The notes below the pieces were generated by a model that was given only the letters and a program-made list of their open reading frames with translations, searched no databases and was not told the origin of the DNA. Positions 35,311-42,213 of a DNA stretch of 64,000 nucleotides are shown here, one piece after another. Position numbers and translations under genes: made by a program. Every line of letters starts with the position of its first letter. Positions within the stretch are counted from its first letter, which is position 1. The stretch comes from Mesorhizobium sp. NBSH29 (GTDB lineage: Bacteria; Pseudomonadota; Alphaproteobacteria; Rhizobiales; Rhizobiaceae), in assembly GCF_015500055.1 (NCBI RefSeq), contig NZ_CP045492.1, positions 1,560,501-1,624,500 on the forward strand. The letters are read 5' to 3'.

Positions 35311-36407
35311 TATGGGGTTCCTGTCAGATTTGTGTTTGCCTGGTCGAAGGTGACCGCCTTGACGACGGCATAGACAGGTTGGCCTTGTTGCAGCCCAAGC
35401 GCTTCTGCGGAAAACCGCGTGATGCGGGCCAGAAGAACGGTGCCTTCGCAATCCAGGCTGATGCGTGCCTCTGCCCCTTCATGCGCGATTTCTCTGATGG
35501 TGCCCGCGACCACATTCATGGCGCTTAACCCCTCAGGCCGGCGCGTGGCAATCATCACATCGCGGGCTCGCACGCGCACTGTCACCCGCGCACCCTTGGG
35601 TGCGGCAATGGCGGGCAGACGCCAGATTGTTTCACCGCTGCGCAACAGTGTCAGGCCGTAGCTCGGCTCATGGCTTTCCACGTGCAATTCCAGAAGGGCA
35701 CCGGCCTCGCCGCGTTCTTGCGCAGGCAGGAGATCGAGCCTTTGCATGATGGCGCCAGTGGACCCGACGGCGCGCACGCGTCCATCTGCAAGCACCACCA
35801 TGTCACTGGCCAGCCGCGCCACCTCTGCCAGCGAATGGCTGACATAGATGATCGGGATTTTCGTTTCATCGCGCAACCGCTCAATATAGGGCAGGATTTC
35901 TGCCTTGCGCGCCTCATCCAGCGCGGCAAGTGGCTCGTCCATGAGTATCAGCCGTGGGCTGGCGAGCAAAGCGCGCGCTATGCCAACACGCTGCTTTTCG
36001 CCGCCTGAAAGCAGGTCTGGCCGCCGCGCCAAAAGCTTCTCCAGCCCCAGCATGGCCACCACACTGTCAAAGCCCGCATAGCGCTCGCGGACGGGCGCGA
36101 AAAAGCGTCCATACAGCAGGTTCTGGCTGACGCTGAGATGGGGGAACAGCCGTGCATCCTGAAACACATAGCCAATGCGCCGCTTGTGGACGGGTAGATA
36201 GCGCCCGGTTCTGGTGTCTACCAGCACATGACCATCGGCAACAATGCGCCCGCTCTCTGGTCTTTCCAGCCCGGCCACGAGATTGACCAGACTGGTCTTG
36301 CCAGAACCGGACGGCCCGAAAAAGGCGATCAGCCTGCCCTGCGTTTCAAATCGGGCTTCCAGCGTGAAACTGCCGCGGCGCAGGCGCACATCAATCTCAA
36401 GCGTCAT
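35310..36407 (-). CDS. modC: Molybdate ABC transporter ATP-binding protein
   Basis: ATPase of 365 residues. The ATG at 36407 overlaps the modB stop (ATGA). The track of open sequence further upstream is not part of the gene. Walker A is GPSGSGKTSL near residue 31, signature LSGGEKQRVG near residue 128, Walker B LILMDEPLAALDEARKAEIL near residue 148, and YVSHSLAEVARLASD. A C-terminal TOBE-like molybdate domain follows (about residues 290-360, with MNVVAGTIREI and ISLDCEGTVLLARIT). This is the usual ModC layout. Confidence 0.93.
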   Translation of the reverse strand: MTLEIDVRLRRGSFTLEARFETQGRLIAFFGPSGSGKTSLVNLVAGLERPESGRIVADGHVLVDTRTGRYLPVHKRRIGYVFQDARLFPHLSVSQNLLYGRFFAPVRERYAGFDSVVAMLGLEKLLARRPDLLSGGEKQRVGIARALLASPRLILMDEPLAALDEARKAEILPYIERLRDETKIPIIYVSHSLAEVARLASDMVVLADGRVRAVGSTGAIMQRLDLLPAQERGEAGALLELHVESHEPSYGLTLLRSGETIWRLPAIAAPKGARVTVRVRARDVMIATRRPEGLSAMNVVAGTIREIAHEGAEARISLDCEGTVLLARITRFSAEALGLQQGQPVYAVVKAVTFDQANTNLTGTP

Positions 36408-37105
36408 GACGTGCTCCGCGGGTTGGCGCGGCGGGCCAGCCATTCGGATAGAATGAGCGCAGCGACCGAGATGACGATCGACACCAGCGTGAGGCGCAGC
36501 GCGCCCGCATCTCCGCCCGGCACCTGTGTCAGCGTGTAGATGGCCGAAGGCAGGGTTTGTGTTTCGCCGGGAATGTTGGAGACAAAAGTTATCGTCGCGC
36601 CGAATTCCCCCATCGCCTTGGCAAAGGAAAGCACCATGCCGGCGATAATGCCGGGCAGGATGAGCGGCAGCGTGACAGTGCAAAACACCAACGCACGGTT
36701 GGCCCCCAATGTTGCTGCCGCATCTTCCAGCCGGCGATCAACCGCCTCGATAGAAAGCCGCATGGCACGCACCATCAGCGGAAACCCCATCACCGCGCAG
36801 GCAAGGGCTGCCCCCGTCCAGCGAAATGAAAACACGATGCCGAAATGTTCCGCCAGAAATGCGCCAGCCGGCCCGCGCCGCCCGAACCATAAAAGCAGCA
36901 GATAGCCGGTGACGACAGGCGGCATGACCAGCGGCAGATGCACCAGCGCATTGACCAGCGTCTTGCCCCAGAAATCAGTGCGCGCCAGCACATGGGCGAT
37001 GGCAAGTGCCAGCGGCAGACTGGCCAGCATGGCCACCAGCGCCACCTTGACCGAAAGCCTGACGGCACCCCATTCTTCAGGTGAGATTTCAGCCAACCAG
37101 TTCAT
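36404..37105 (-). CDS. modB: Molybdate ABC transporter permease
   Basis: Inner-membrane permease of 233 residues with five or six helices. Conserved parts: LVHLPLVMPPVVTGYLLLL near residue 58, the cytoplasmic coupling loop EDAAATLGANRALVFCTVTL near residue 143, and KAMGEFGATITFVSNIPGET near residue 185, all typical of ModB. It begins three bases after modA ends and overlaps modC by four bases. Confidence 0.93.
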   Translation of the reverse strand: MNWLAEISPEEWGAVRLSVKVALVAMLASLPLALAIAHVLARTDFWGKTLVNALVHLPLVMPPVVTGYLLLLWFGRRGPAGAFLAEHFGIVFSFRWTGAALACAVMGFPLMVRAMRLSIEAVDRRLEDAAATLGANRALVFCTVTLPLILPGIIAGMVLSFAKAMGEFGATITFVSNIPGETQTLPSAIYTLTQVPGGDAGALRLTLVSIVISVAALILSEWLARRANPRSTS

Positions 37106-37108
37106 GAT

Positions 37109-37903
37109 CTACTGCGCAAATATGGGGGCAAGAACGCTGAACCCTTGCGCTTCAAACAGCACTTTGGCCTGGTCGGAACGCATGCATTCCATGAAGGCCA
37201 TGGCATTCTCATTCATTGAACCGGCAATCTGCGCTGCCGGGTAGATGATCGGCGGATGGGCGCCCTCTGGAAAGCGCCCGAGCGTTTTCACGCCCGGTTC
37301 CGCCTGCGCATCCGTGCGGTAGACAATGCCGAGCGCGGCCTCGCCCGTGGCAACAAGTTTGAGGGCCGCACGCACATTTTCAGTCTGCGCAAGCCTGCCC
37401 TCAACGGCGCTCCAGGCCCCAAGGCTCTCTAACGCCGCCTTGCCATATCTGCCCGCGGGCACAGCCTTCACATCCGCCATAGCCAAGCGGCCCGTACCCA
37501 GCATGGCGGCAAGATCCAGCCCCGCCGCAGGCGCTACATCGTGAAGCTTAGTGTCACCCGGCGCAATCAACACCAGCGCATTGCCGAGCAGATTGGTCCG
37601 CGTCTTGCCCAGCACCATCTGCTTTCCGGCCAGATAATCCATCCAATCAAGATCAGCCGAGATAAATATATCCGCTGGCGCGCCAGCCTCTATCTGCCGC
37701 GCAAGCGCGGAACTGCCCGCATAAGAAATAGCAGCCCTGCCGCCTGCGGCAGGCGCACAGACAGCATTCACATCATCAAGCGCGTTTTTAAGACTGGCGG
37801 CAGCGAAAATGGTGAGGCTTTCGGCGGACAGGGCAGGGGCTGCGATGAGCGACAGCGCCAGAGCGATGAGCCCAATTGTTCTGTTCGAAAGTAGTGGCCG
37901 CAC
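37109..37903 (-). CDS. modA: Molybdate-binding periplasmic protein
   Basis: Substrate-binding protein of 264 residues. GTG at 37903 is the likely start because GGAG lies eight to nine bases upstream and the product then begins with a clean signal peptide (MRPLLSNRT, hydrophobic core, AAPALSA, cleavage near residue 27). Motifs: FAAASLKNALDDV, SYAGSSALARQIEAGAPADI near residue 65 and SADLDWMDYLA, which are the oxyanion-binding segments of ModA. It is first in modABCE. The 200 bases between its start and the tRNA hold no other gene that I can support. Confidence 0.9.
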   Translation of the reverse strand: MRPLLSNRTIGLIALALSLIAAPALSAESLTIFAAASLKNALDDVNAVCAPAAGGRAAISYAGSSALARQIEAGAPADIFISADLDWMDYLAGKQMVLGKTRTNLLGNALVLIAPGDTKLHDVAPAAGLDLAAMLGTGRLAMADVKAVPAGRYGKAALESLGAWSAVEGRLAQTENVRAALKLVATGEAALGIVYRTDAQAEPGVKTLGRFPEGAHPPIIYPAAQIAGSMNENAMAFMECMRSDQAKVLFEAQGFSVLAPIFAQ

Positions 37904-38111
37904 TGCACTCGCTCCGTCGCCCGCGTTGTATTCACTCAAACATAAGGCGAGTATGGAGTAAAGATGGACGAGCAGCGCGCAGCCAAGATGCACGGGCACG
38001 CGCGGTTCTTAACACATCTCAGTGTAATCGCCCGTGCCGGCTTGAATTTCTCCCGCAATGAAGCTATCAGGCCCGCACATTGGTCGGCGCAGCCACGGCT
38101 GCACCCGCAAT

Positions 38112-38187
38112 GCCGCTTTAGCTCAGTTGGTAGAGCACGTCATTCGTAATGACGGGGTCAGGTGTTCGAGTCACCTAAGCGGCACCA
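38112..38187 (+). tRNA. tRNA-Thr (anticodon CGT)
   Basis: A 76-base cloverleaf with encoded CCA. The acceptor stem pairs GCCGCTT with AAGCGGC, the D-arm is GCTCAGTTGGTAGAGC, the anticodon stem CGTCA/TGACG encloses loop TTCGTAA (anticodon CGT, reading ACG), and the T-arm holds TTCGAGT. The last 17 bases before the CCA are repeated at 56008-56024. The gene is intact after integration because the island carries the same 3' end. Confidence 0.96.
38168..38184. repeat. attL: 17-bp direct repeat in the 3' end of tRNA-Thr
   Basis: GAGTCACCTAAGCGGCA covers the T-arm 3' side, the acceptor 3' strand and the discriminator base. An identical copy lies at 56008-56024. Tyrosine integrases of the P4 type typically recombine at exactly this part of a tRNA gene, and an integrase remnant begins about 200 bases downstream. 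Confidence 0.88.
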
Positions 38188-38321
38188 TTATCTGCTATCA
38201 GCACGTCTCAGTTGAAACCAGGTCGTCCAAGGATCTCTTTTATCGTGATGCTTTCAGGGTTATTGTCACGCGAAACGTGTATTGTTCGATCCTGCCCAAT
38301 ACCACACAGTCCACGCATTTA

Positions 38322-38342
38322 TGCAGTAACTTTTACAGTAAC
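38322..38342 (+). repeat. Left copy of 21-bp near-repeat (candidate integrase arm site)
   Basis: TGCAGTAACTTTTACAGTAAC here matches TGCAGTAACTATTGCGGTAAC at 55931-55951 at 18 of 21 positions, in the same orientation, each close to an island end. Each contains two CAGTAAC/CGGTAAC-like units, and GTTACTGCA follows in inverse orientation at about 38360. Short repeated units near att sites commonly bind integrase arm domains or excisionase. That role is inferred. Confidence 0.55.
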
Positions 38343-38382
38343 GGCTGCATCCATGAAAAAGTTACTGCATTGGGAGCGCGAA

Positions 38383-38898
38383 ATGGCGATTTCAGACTTA
38401 ATACTTCGAAGGCCAAGGGGCATGACAGACCATACCGGAAGACGGATGGCGGCGGTCTCTATGTGATCATCAGGCCGAACGGTGCGAAGTGGTGGCGTTT
38501 CGATTACACCGTGTCAGGAACCCGCAAGACAATGTCACTCGGTACTTATCCTAACGTTAGCCTGGCCGATGCGCGATCCCGTCGTGATGAGCTGAAAAAG
38601 CACGTTGCCGCGAAGATCGATCCTATCACCGTCGAGCGTGAACGTAAGACTCAGGAGAGTCCGCAGAGCGTAACACGTTTGGTGGTGTCGCAGATGACTA
38701 TGTGCAGCACCTTCGCGATATGGGTTGCGCCGACGCTACGTTATGGAAAAACGAGTGGGTGTTGAATGAACTCATGGTGCCGCCGCACCCGCACCACCAT
38801 CGGCTCCGTGTACCGCTTTGCTCACATGGCTTCCGCTAGTGCGAGTTCCATCCTGAACCGGCGCAAGTTTCACCCTGATGTTATCGAGCGCTCATTGG
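38383..38898 (+). pseudogene. Degenerate P4-type tyrosine integrase fragment
   Basis: N-terminal part of a P4-family integrase (DUF4102 plus start of the core-binding domain), broken by at least two frameshifts. It begins MAISDLILR at 38383, shifts frame near 38410 to read KGHDRPYRKTDGGGLYVI and NGAKWWRFDY...TMSLGTYPNVSLADARSRRDE, then shifts again near 38660 to give TFGGVADDYVQHLRDMG and ATLWKNEWVLNEL. Nothing of the catalytic domain follows: the sequence decays and meets the IS6-type element at 38899. It cannot make an active integrase, so the island is not mobile by its own means. Confidence 0.85.
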
Positions 38899-39715
38899 GG
38901 CGATGTCACGTTAACTTGAATTCGGATGCAGGGGAGGCTTTCTGCCTTGGGATTTATCTCAGGCCATGGCTCCGGCCGCAGCTTTCCACTCTGCGATCGC
39001 CTGGATGCGGTGAACGCGGTTTTGGAATGCGGAGCGTTGTGAATGGGGTGGGACGAAGTGGTTACGAACGACGGAGAAGACAGACACGAAGCGCTGAAGG
39101 CCTCCCGGTGATCGGAAGCCTTGCATCATCCGCTCCCGTTTTCGCAGCGGCACATGAGAATTCTCGGCCCGGTTGTTCAGACCCTTGTGGGATCGGTGTT
39201 CTACGTGCGGCATGACGTGTCGCCGGGCTGCTCCATAGGAGCGCAATTTGTCCGTGATCATCCGCTTCGGTGCGATACCCTGCTTCTTCAGAAGGCGGGT
39301 CAGCAATCGTCTGGAAGCCTTGGTGTTGCGGCGGTTCTGGACGATTTCGTCAAGCACATACCCGTCCTGATCGACGGCCCGCCAAAGCCAATGTTTCCTG
39401 CCGGCAATGGTGATGACCACATCGTCCAGATGCCACACATCGTTCCCGCTAGGCTTCTTGCGGCGAAGGCGACGCGCATAATCCGGGCCGAACTTCTTTC
39501 CCCAGCGGCGGATCGTTTCATAGGAGACGGCAATGCCGCGCTCCAGCAGTAATTCCTCAACAAGCCGCAGGCCCAGAGGAAACCGAAAGTAGAGCCAGAC
39601 CGCGTGGGCGATGATCTGGGGCGGGAAGCGATGGCGCTTGTAGCTGATTGGCGAGGTGTTCATGCAAGTGCGTCTATCGCAGCCGCTCCTCAAAAGGCGT
39701 TACCGTGACATCACC
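38899..39715 (-). mobile_element. IS6-family insertion sequence, about 817 bp
   Basis: Terminal inverted repeats GGCGATGTCACGTTAAC (38899-38915) and GTTACCGTGACATCACC (39699-39715) match at 15 of 17 positions. The single transposase gene inside is on the minus strand, and the length suits the IS6 family. The flanking 8 bases on each side do not match, so there is no visible target duplication. This suggests a deletion or cointegrate event next to the element, which could also explain the missing integrase 3' part. Confidence 0.78.
38959..39663 (-). CDS. IS6-family transposase
   Basis: DDE transposase of 234 residues. The start is the ATG at 39663 (MNTSPISYKRHRFPP). The N-terminal helix-turn-helix region (IIAHAVWLYFRFPLGLRLVEE) is followed by the catalytic domain: first Asp in WHLDDVVI near residue 72, second in ITDKLRSYGAA near residue 140, and Glu in NRAENSHVPLRKRER near residue 168. 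RRWGKKFGPDYARRLRR is characteristic of the family. The gene appears intact. Confidence 0.9.
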   Translation of the reverse strand: MNTSPISYKRHRFPPQIIAHAVWLYFRFPLGLRLVEELLLERGIAVSYETIRRWGKKFGPDYARRLRRKKPSGNDVWHLDDVVITIAGRKHWLWRAVDQDGYVLDEIVQNRRNTKASRRLLTRLLKKQGIAPKRMITDKLRSYGAARRHVMPHVEHRSHKGLNNRAENSHVPLRKRERMMQGFRSPGGLQRFVSVFSVVRNHFVPPHSQRSAFQNRVHRIQAIAEWKAAAGAMA

Positions 39716-39756
39716 TGATCGCAGGCCCCGCAACCAATTCTGTCATAATTCATTGA

Positions 39757-40971
39757 TCACGCGGATCTGATCGATCTTCTCTGCGCGGCATCTTCACCAA
39801 TGCCCTGCTTGGAGCAACCGGTAATCCGCCATGCCTCCAAACTGGCGAGGAACGCTGTGATGTCTTCGTCTCTCATCCCTGTGTGAACCGGCAGTCGCAG
39901 AAGGCGGCCCCATGCCTGTTCCGCTGCGGGCAGTTTCGCAGGGCCGTAATTCATCTCCCGTGCGCGGGGAGACAGATGCAATGGAACGTAGTGCTGACGG
40001 CTGTCTATGCCGTTGCGCTTCAGATGAAGCTTCAAATGCGTTGCAGTGACCGTGCTCTCAGCCAGCACCGGGATAAAGTGGAAATTGGATTTCGTCTGCC
40101 CGTCGGCGCCTATGACGGCGAGCGGCAAGGCCGCTTCCTCGAGGCCGTGGATCATCATGGATGCAATATGGGTCCTGCTGGCGAGATTTTCCTGTAAGGC
40201 CTCGAATTCGGCCAGCAAGATCGCGGCTTCCAGTTCTCCCAGCAAGAAGCTGGAGCCTGGCCCCGTCCACTCGTAGAAGCTCTTCACGCCCAATTTGACT
40301 CGCGCGTGGTCGGTTCCGCGCTCCACGATGCTGGAGACGCGCTCCAGCAGAGCCGGGTCATCGGTGTTGACGATCAATGCTCCTCCTTGGCCGCATGAAA
40401 CCACCTTGGTTTCATGAAAGGAGAACGCCCCGAAAGTGCCGAAGGTGCCAAGTGCACACCCATTGCGCGTTGATCCGAAACCCTGCGCTGCATCTTCGAC
40501 GATGTGGATGCTCCGCTTGTCCGCGATCACGCCAATTGCCTCCATGTTCGCGGAGGCGCCGCCGTAGTGGGTCACTACAATCACCTTCGTCCGGTCGGAT
40601 ATACGCCGTTCGAGGTCATCGGGGTCCATCATCATAGTCGCCGGGTCAATGTCGCAGAAGACGATGCGCGCTCCCGTCCGCTCGAATGCAGTCGCTGTCG
40701 CGCAGAATGTGAAAGTTGGCACGATCACTTCATCGCCCGCGCCCAGACCGAGCGCTAGGGCCGCGATCTCCATCGCCGCGGTGCAAGAATGTGTGAGCAC
40801 GACGCTTTCGGCTCCGGTGTAGGCGGCCAGCCATGCTTCCGTCTTGCGCGAGAAGGGACCGCCCGGGCGCAGATGGCCATGTCTCAGCGCCTGCATCACG
40901 TAATCGGCCTGTCCCGGGGCACGGTGTGGCGTGTGGAAAGGGACAGGGGTCGGCCCTGCCGGTTTCATCAT
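39757..40971 (-). CDS. DegT/DnrJ/EryC1 aminotransferase (WecE-like nucleotide-sugar transaminase)
   Basis: PLP-dependent sugar aminotransferase, 404 residues. The ATG at 40971 overlaps the dehydratase stop (ATGA) and has GGAG six bases upstream; an ATG at 40983 is the alternative. Motifs: VVLTHSCTAAMEIAALAL near residue 55, VPTFTFCATA, VEDAAQGFGSTRNG near residue 155 and FSFHETKVVSCGQGGALIVN near residue 180, with the PLP Lys in HETK. The HETK..GGAL pattern is that of WecE, which makes dTDP-4-amino-4,6-dideoxygalactose. With the dehydratase before it, it would turn a nucleotide-glucose into an amino-deoxy sugar for a surface glycan. Confidence 0.85.
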   Translation of the reverse strand: MMKPAGPTPVPFHTPHRAPGQADYVMQALRHGHLRPGGPFSRKTEAWLAAYTGAESVVLTHSCTAAMEIAALALGLGAGDEVIVPTFTFCATATAFERTGARIVFCDIDPATMMMDPDDLERRISDRTKVIVVTHYGGASANMEAIGVIADKRSIHIVEDAAQGFGSTRNGCALGTFGTFGAFSFHETKVVSCGQGGALIVNTDDPALLERVSSIVERGTDHARVKLGVKSFYEWTGPGSSFLLGELEAAILLAEFEALQENLASRTHIASMMIHGLEEAALPLAVIGADGQTKSNFHFIPVLAESTVTATHLKLHLKRNGIDSRQHYVPLHLSPRAREMNYGPAKLPAAEQAWGRLLRLPVHTGMRDEDITAFLASLEAWRITGCSKQGIGEDAAQRRSIRSA

Positions 40972-42059
40972 GGTCGTCTCCATGCTTCCGCCCGTGTGCC
41001 GTCGCGCATCACCGCCTCAGGGCGCGGTGAGGACCAAGCCGGGAGGGATGCGTCCAGGGGCAGGAGCGGGCGTGGCGAATGCCCTGTCAACTCGCCCGCG
41101 ACGATCTCCTGCACCGCCTCATGCAGTTGCTTGCCGGGCTGGAAACCGAGCGCAGCCAGGCGCGTGCCATCAAGCATGTAGGCGCGGTCATTGTTTGGCC
41201 GGTCGCCGACGTGAACGAACTGGCAGCGGCGGTCCAGCACCGCGGCAATGAGGCAGGCCACCTCCATGACGCTGAGGGTCTGGGAGCCGGCCACATTGTA
41301 GGTCGCGTTCTTCGGACCCCTGTCCAGGATCACCTTGACCGCTCTGGCAAGATCCGAGACGGCAAGGAAGGTTCGCTGCTGGCGGCCGTCGCCCTCCAGA
41401 GGGAAAGGTTTTCCGGCCTTGGCGAGCACGATGAAGCGCGGCACCAGCTTCTCGCGATGTTGGCGCGGCCCCACGACATTGCTGGGGCGCAGAACGGTCA
41501 AGTCGAGCCCGCGCGCCCTTGCTGCCTCGACTTCACATTCAGCCTCCGCCTTTGATCTGGCATAGGGGCTGGTGGGAGCGAGGGGGGCGGTTTCGTCGGC
41601 GGGAAACAGCCGGCTGCCATAGACTTCGTCGGTGCTGAAATGGACAACACGCTGCGCCTTCCCGGCGATGGCCGCCTCCAGTAAGATGCGCGTGCCGCCC
41701 CGGTTCACCCGGTCGAACAGGGCAGGATCGGCGAAGGAGCGCGGCACATGGGTCTCCGCGGCCAGGTGCAAGATCAGCATGTCTGGGTGAATCAGAGGCT
41801 GGAGCGTCTCGCGGTCCTCCACCGATCCGTGAACGAGCCGCATCCGCCCGCTTGCGCGGGCCTCGCGCAGATTGCCCGGATTCGCCGCATAGGTGAGTGC
41901 GTCCAACACTGTGACTTGTGTGGATGGAAACCAGGAAAGCACGGCGTCCACCAGATGTGAGCCGATGAACCCGGCACCGCCCGTAACAAGAATGCGGGCT
42001 GGAGCGTTTTGGGACATGTTGCCCGCCAAAGCATTGGCATCTGTTTCGTTGCGGGACAT
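40968..42059 (-). CDS. NAD-dependent nucleotide-sugar 4,6-dehydratase (RfbB-like)
   Basis: Extended short-chain dehydrogenase of 363 residues. The ATG at 42059 has GAGGA upstream and yields a short polar leader before the Rossmann motif VTGGAGFIGSHLVDAV near residue 26. Further motifs: LHLAAETHVPRSF near residue 95, the STDEVYGS block near residue 138, and the catalytic SPYARSKAEAE (Tyr-x3-Lys) near residue 165, then VVGPRQHREKLVPRFI. This is the dTDP-glucose 4,6-dehydratase pattern, though the Asp-Glu pair (STDEVYG) is the only specificity hint. The two-gene operon with the WecE-like gene is divergent from the glycosidases. Confidence 0.82.
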   Translation of the reverse strand: MSRNETDANALAGNMSQNAPARILVTGGAGFIGSHLVDAVLSWFPSTQVTVLDALTYAANPGNLREARASGRMRLVHGSVEDRETLQPLIHPDMLILHLAAETHVPRSFADPALFDRVNRGGTRILLEAAIAGKAQRVVHFSTDEVYGSRLFPADETAPLAPTSPYARSKAEAECEVEAARARGLDLTVLRPSNVVGPRQHREKLVPRFIVLAKAGKPFPLEGDGRQQRTFLAVSDLARAVKVILDRGPKNATYNVAGSQTLSVMEVACLIAAVLDRRCQFVHVGDRPNNDRAYMLDGTRLAALGFQPGKQLHEAVQEIVAGELTGHSPRPLLPLDASLPAWSSPRPEAVMRDGTRAEAWRRP

Positions 42060-42213
42060 GAGTTCCTCGTTCACCCGACAAATCATTGCACACAATCCTT
42101 GAAGCAAGGCCAATGCCAAGAGGTGGGATTGCTTCGTGTACTGGTTGTATTTGCGACATAAAGCTGTAATGCTTATCAAACAGTATTGTTCACGTCGGTT
42201 TTTTTGGGGGGCG

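Noticed and set aside
38058-38765. 235-codon ORF running through the tRNA gene into the integrase remnant
   Set aside because: It crosses the tRNA-Thr gene, and only its middle part is homologous to integrase; it is an accidental fusion of frames.
38891-39723. 8-bp target duplication for the IS6-type element
   Set aside because: The flanking bases (CTCATTGG and TGATCGCA) do not match.
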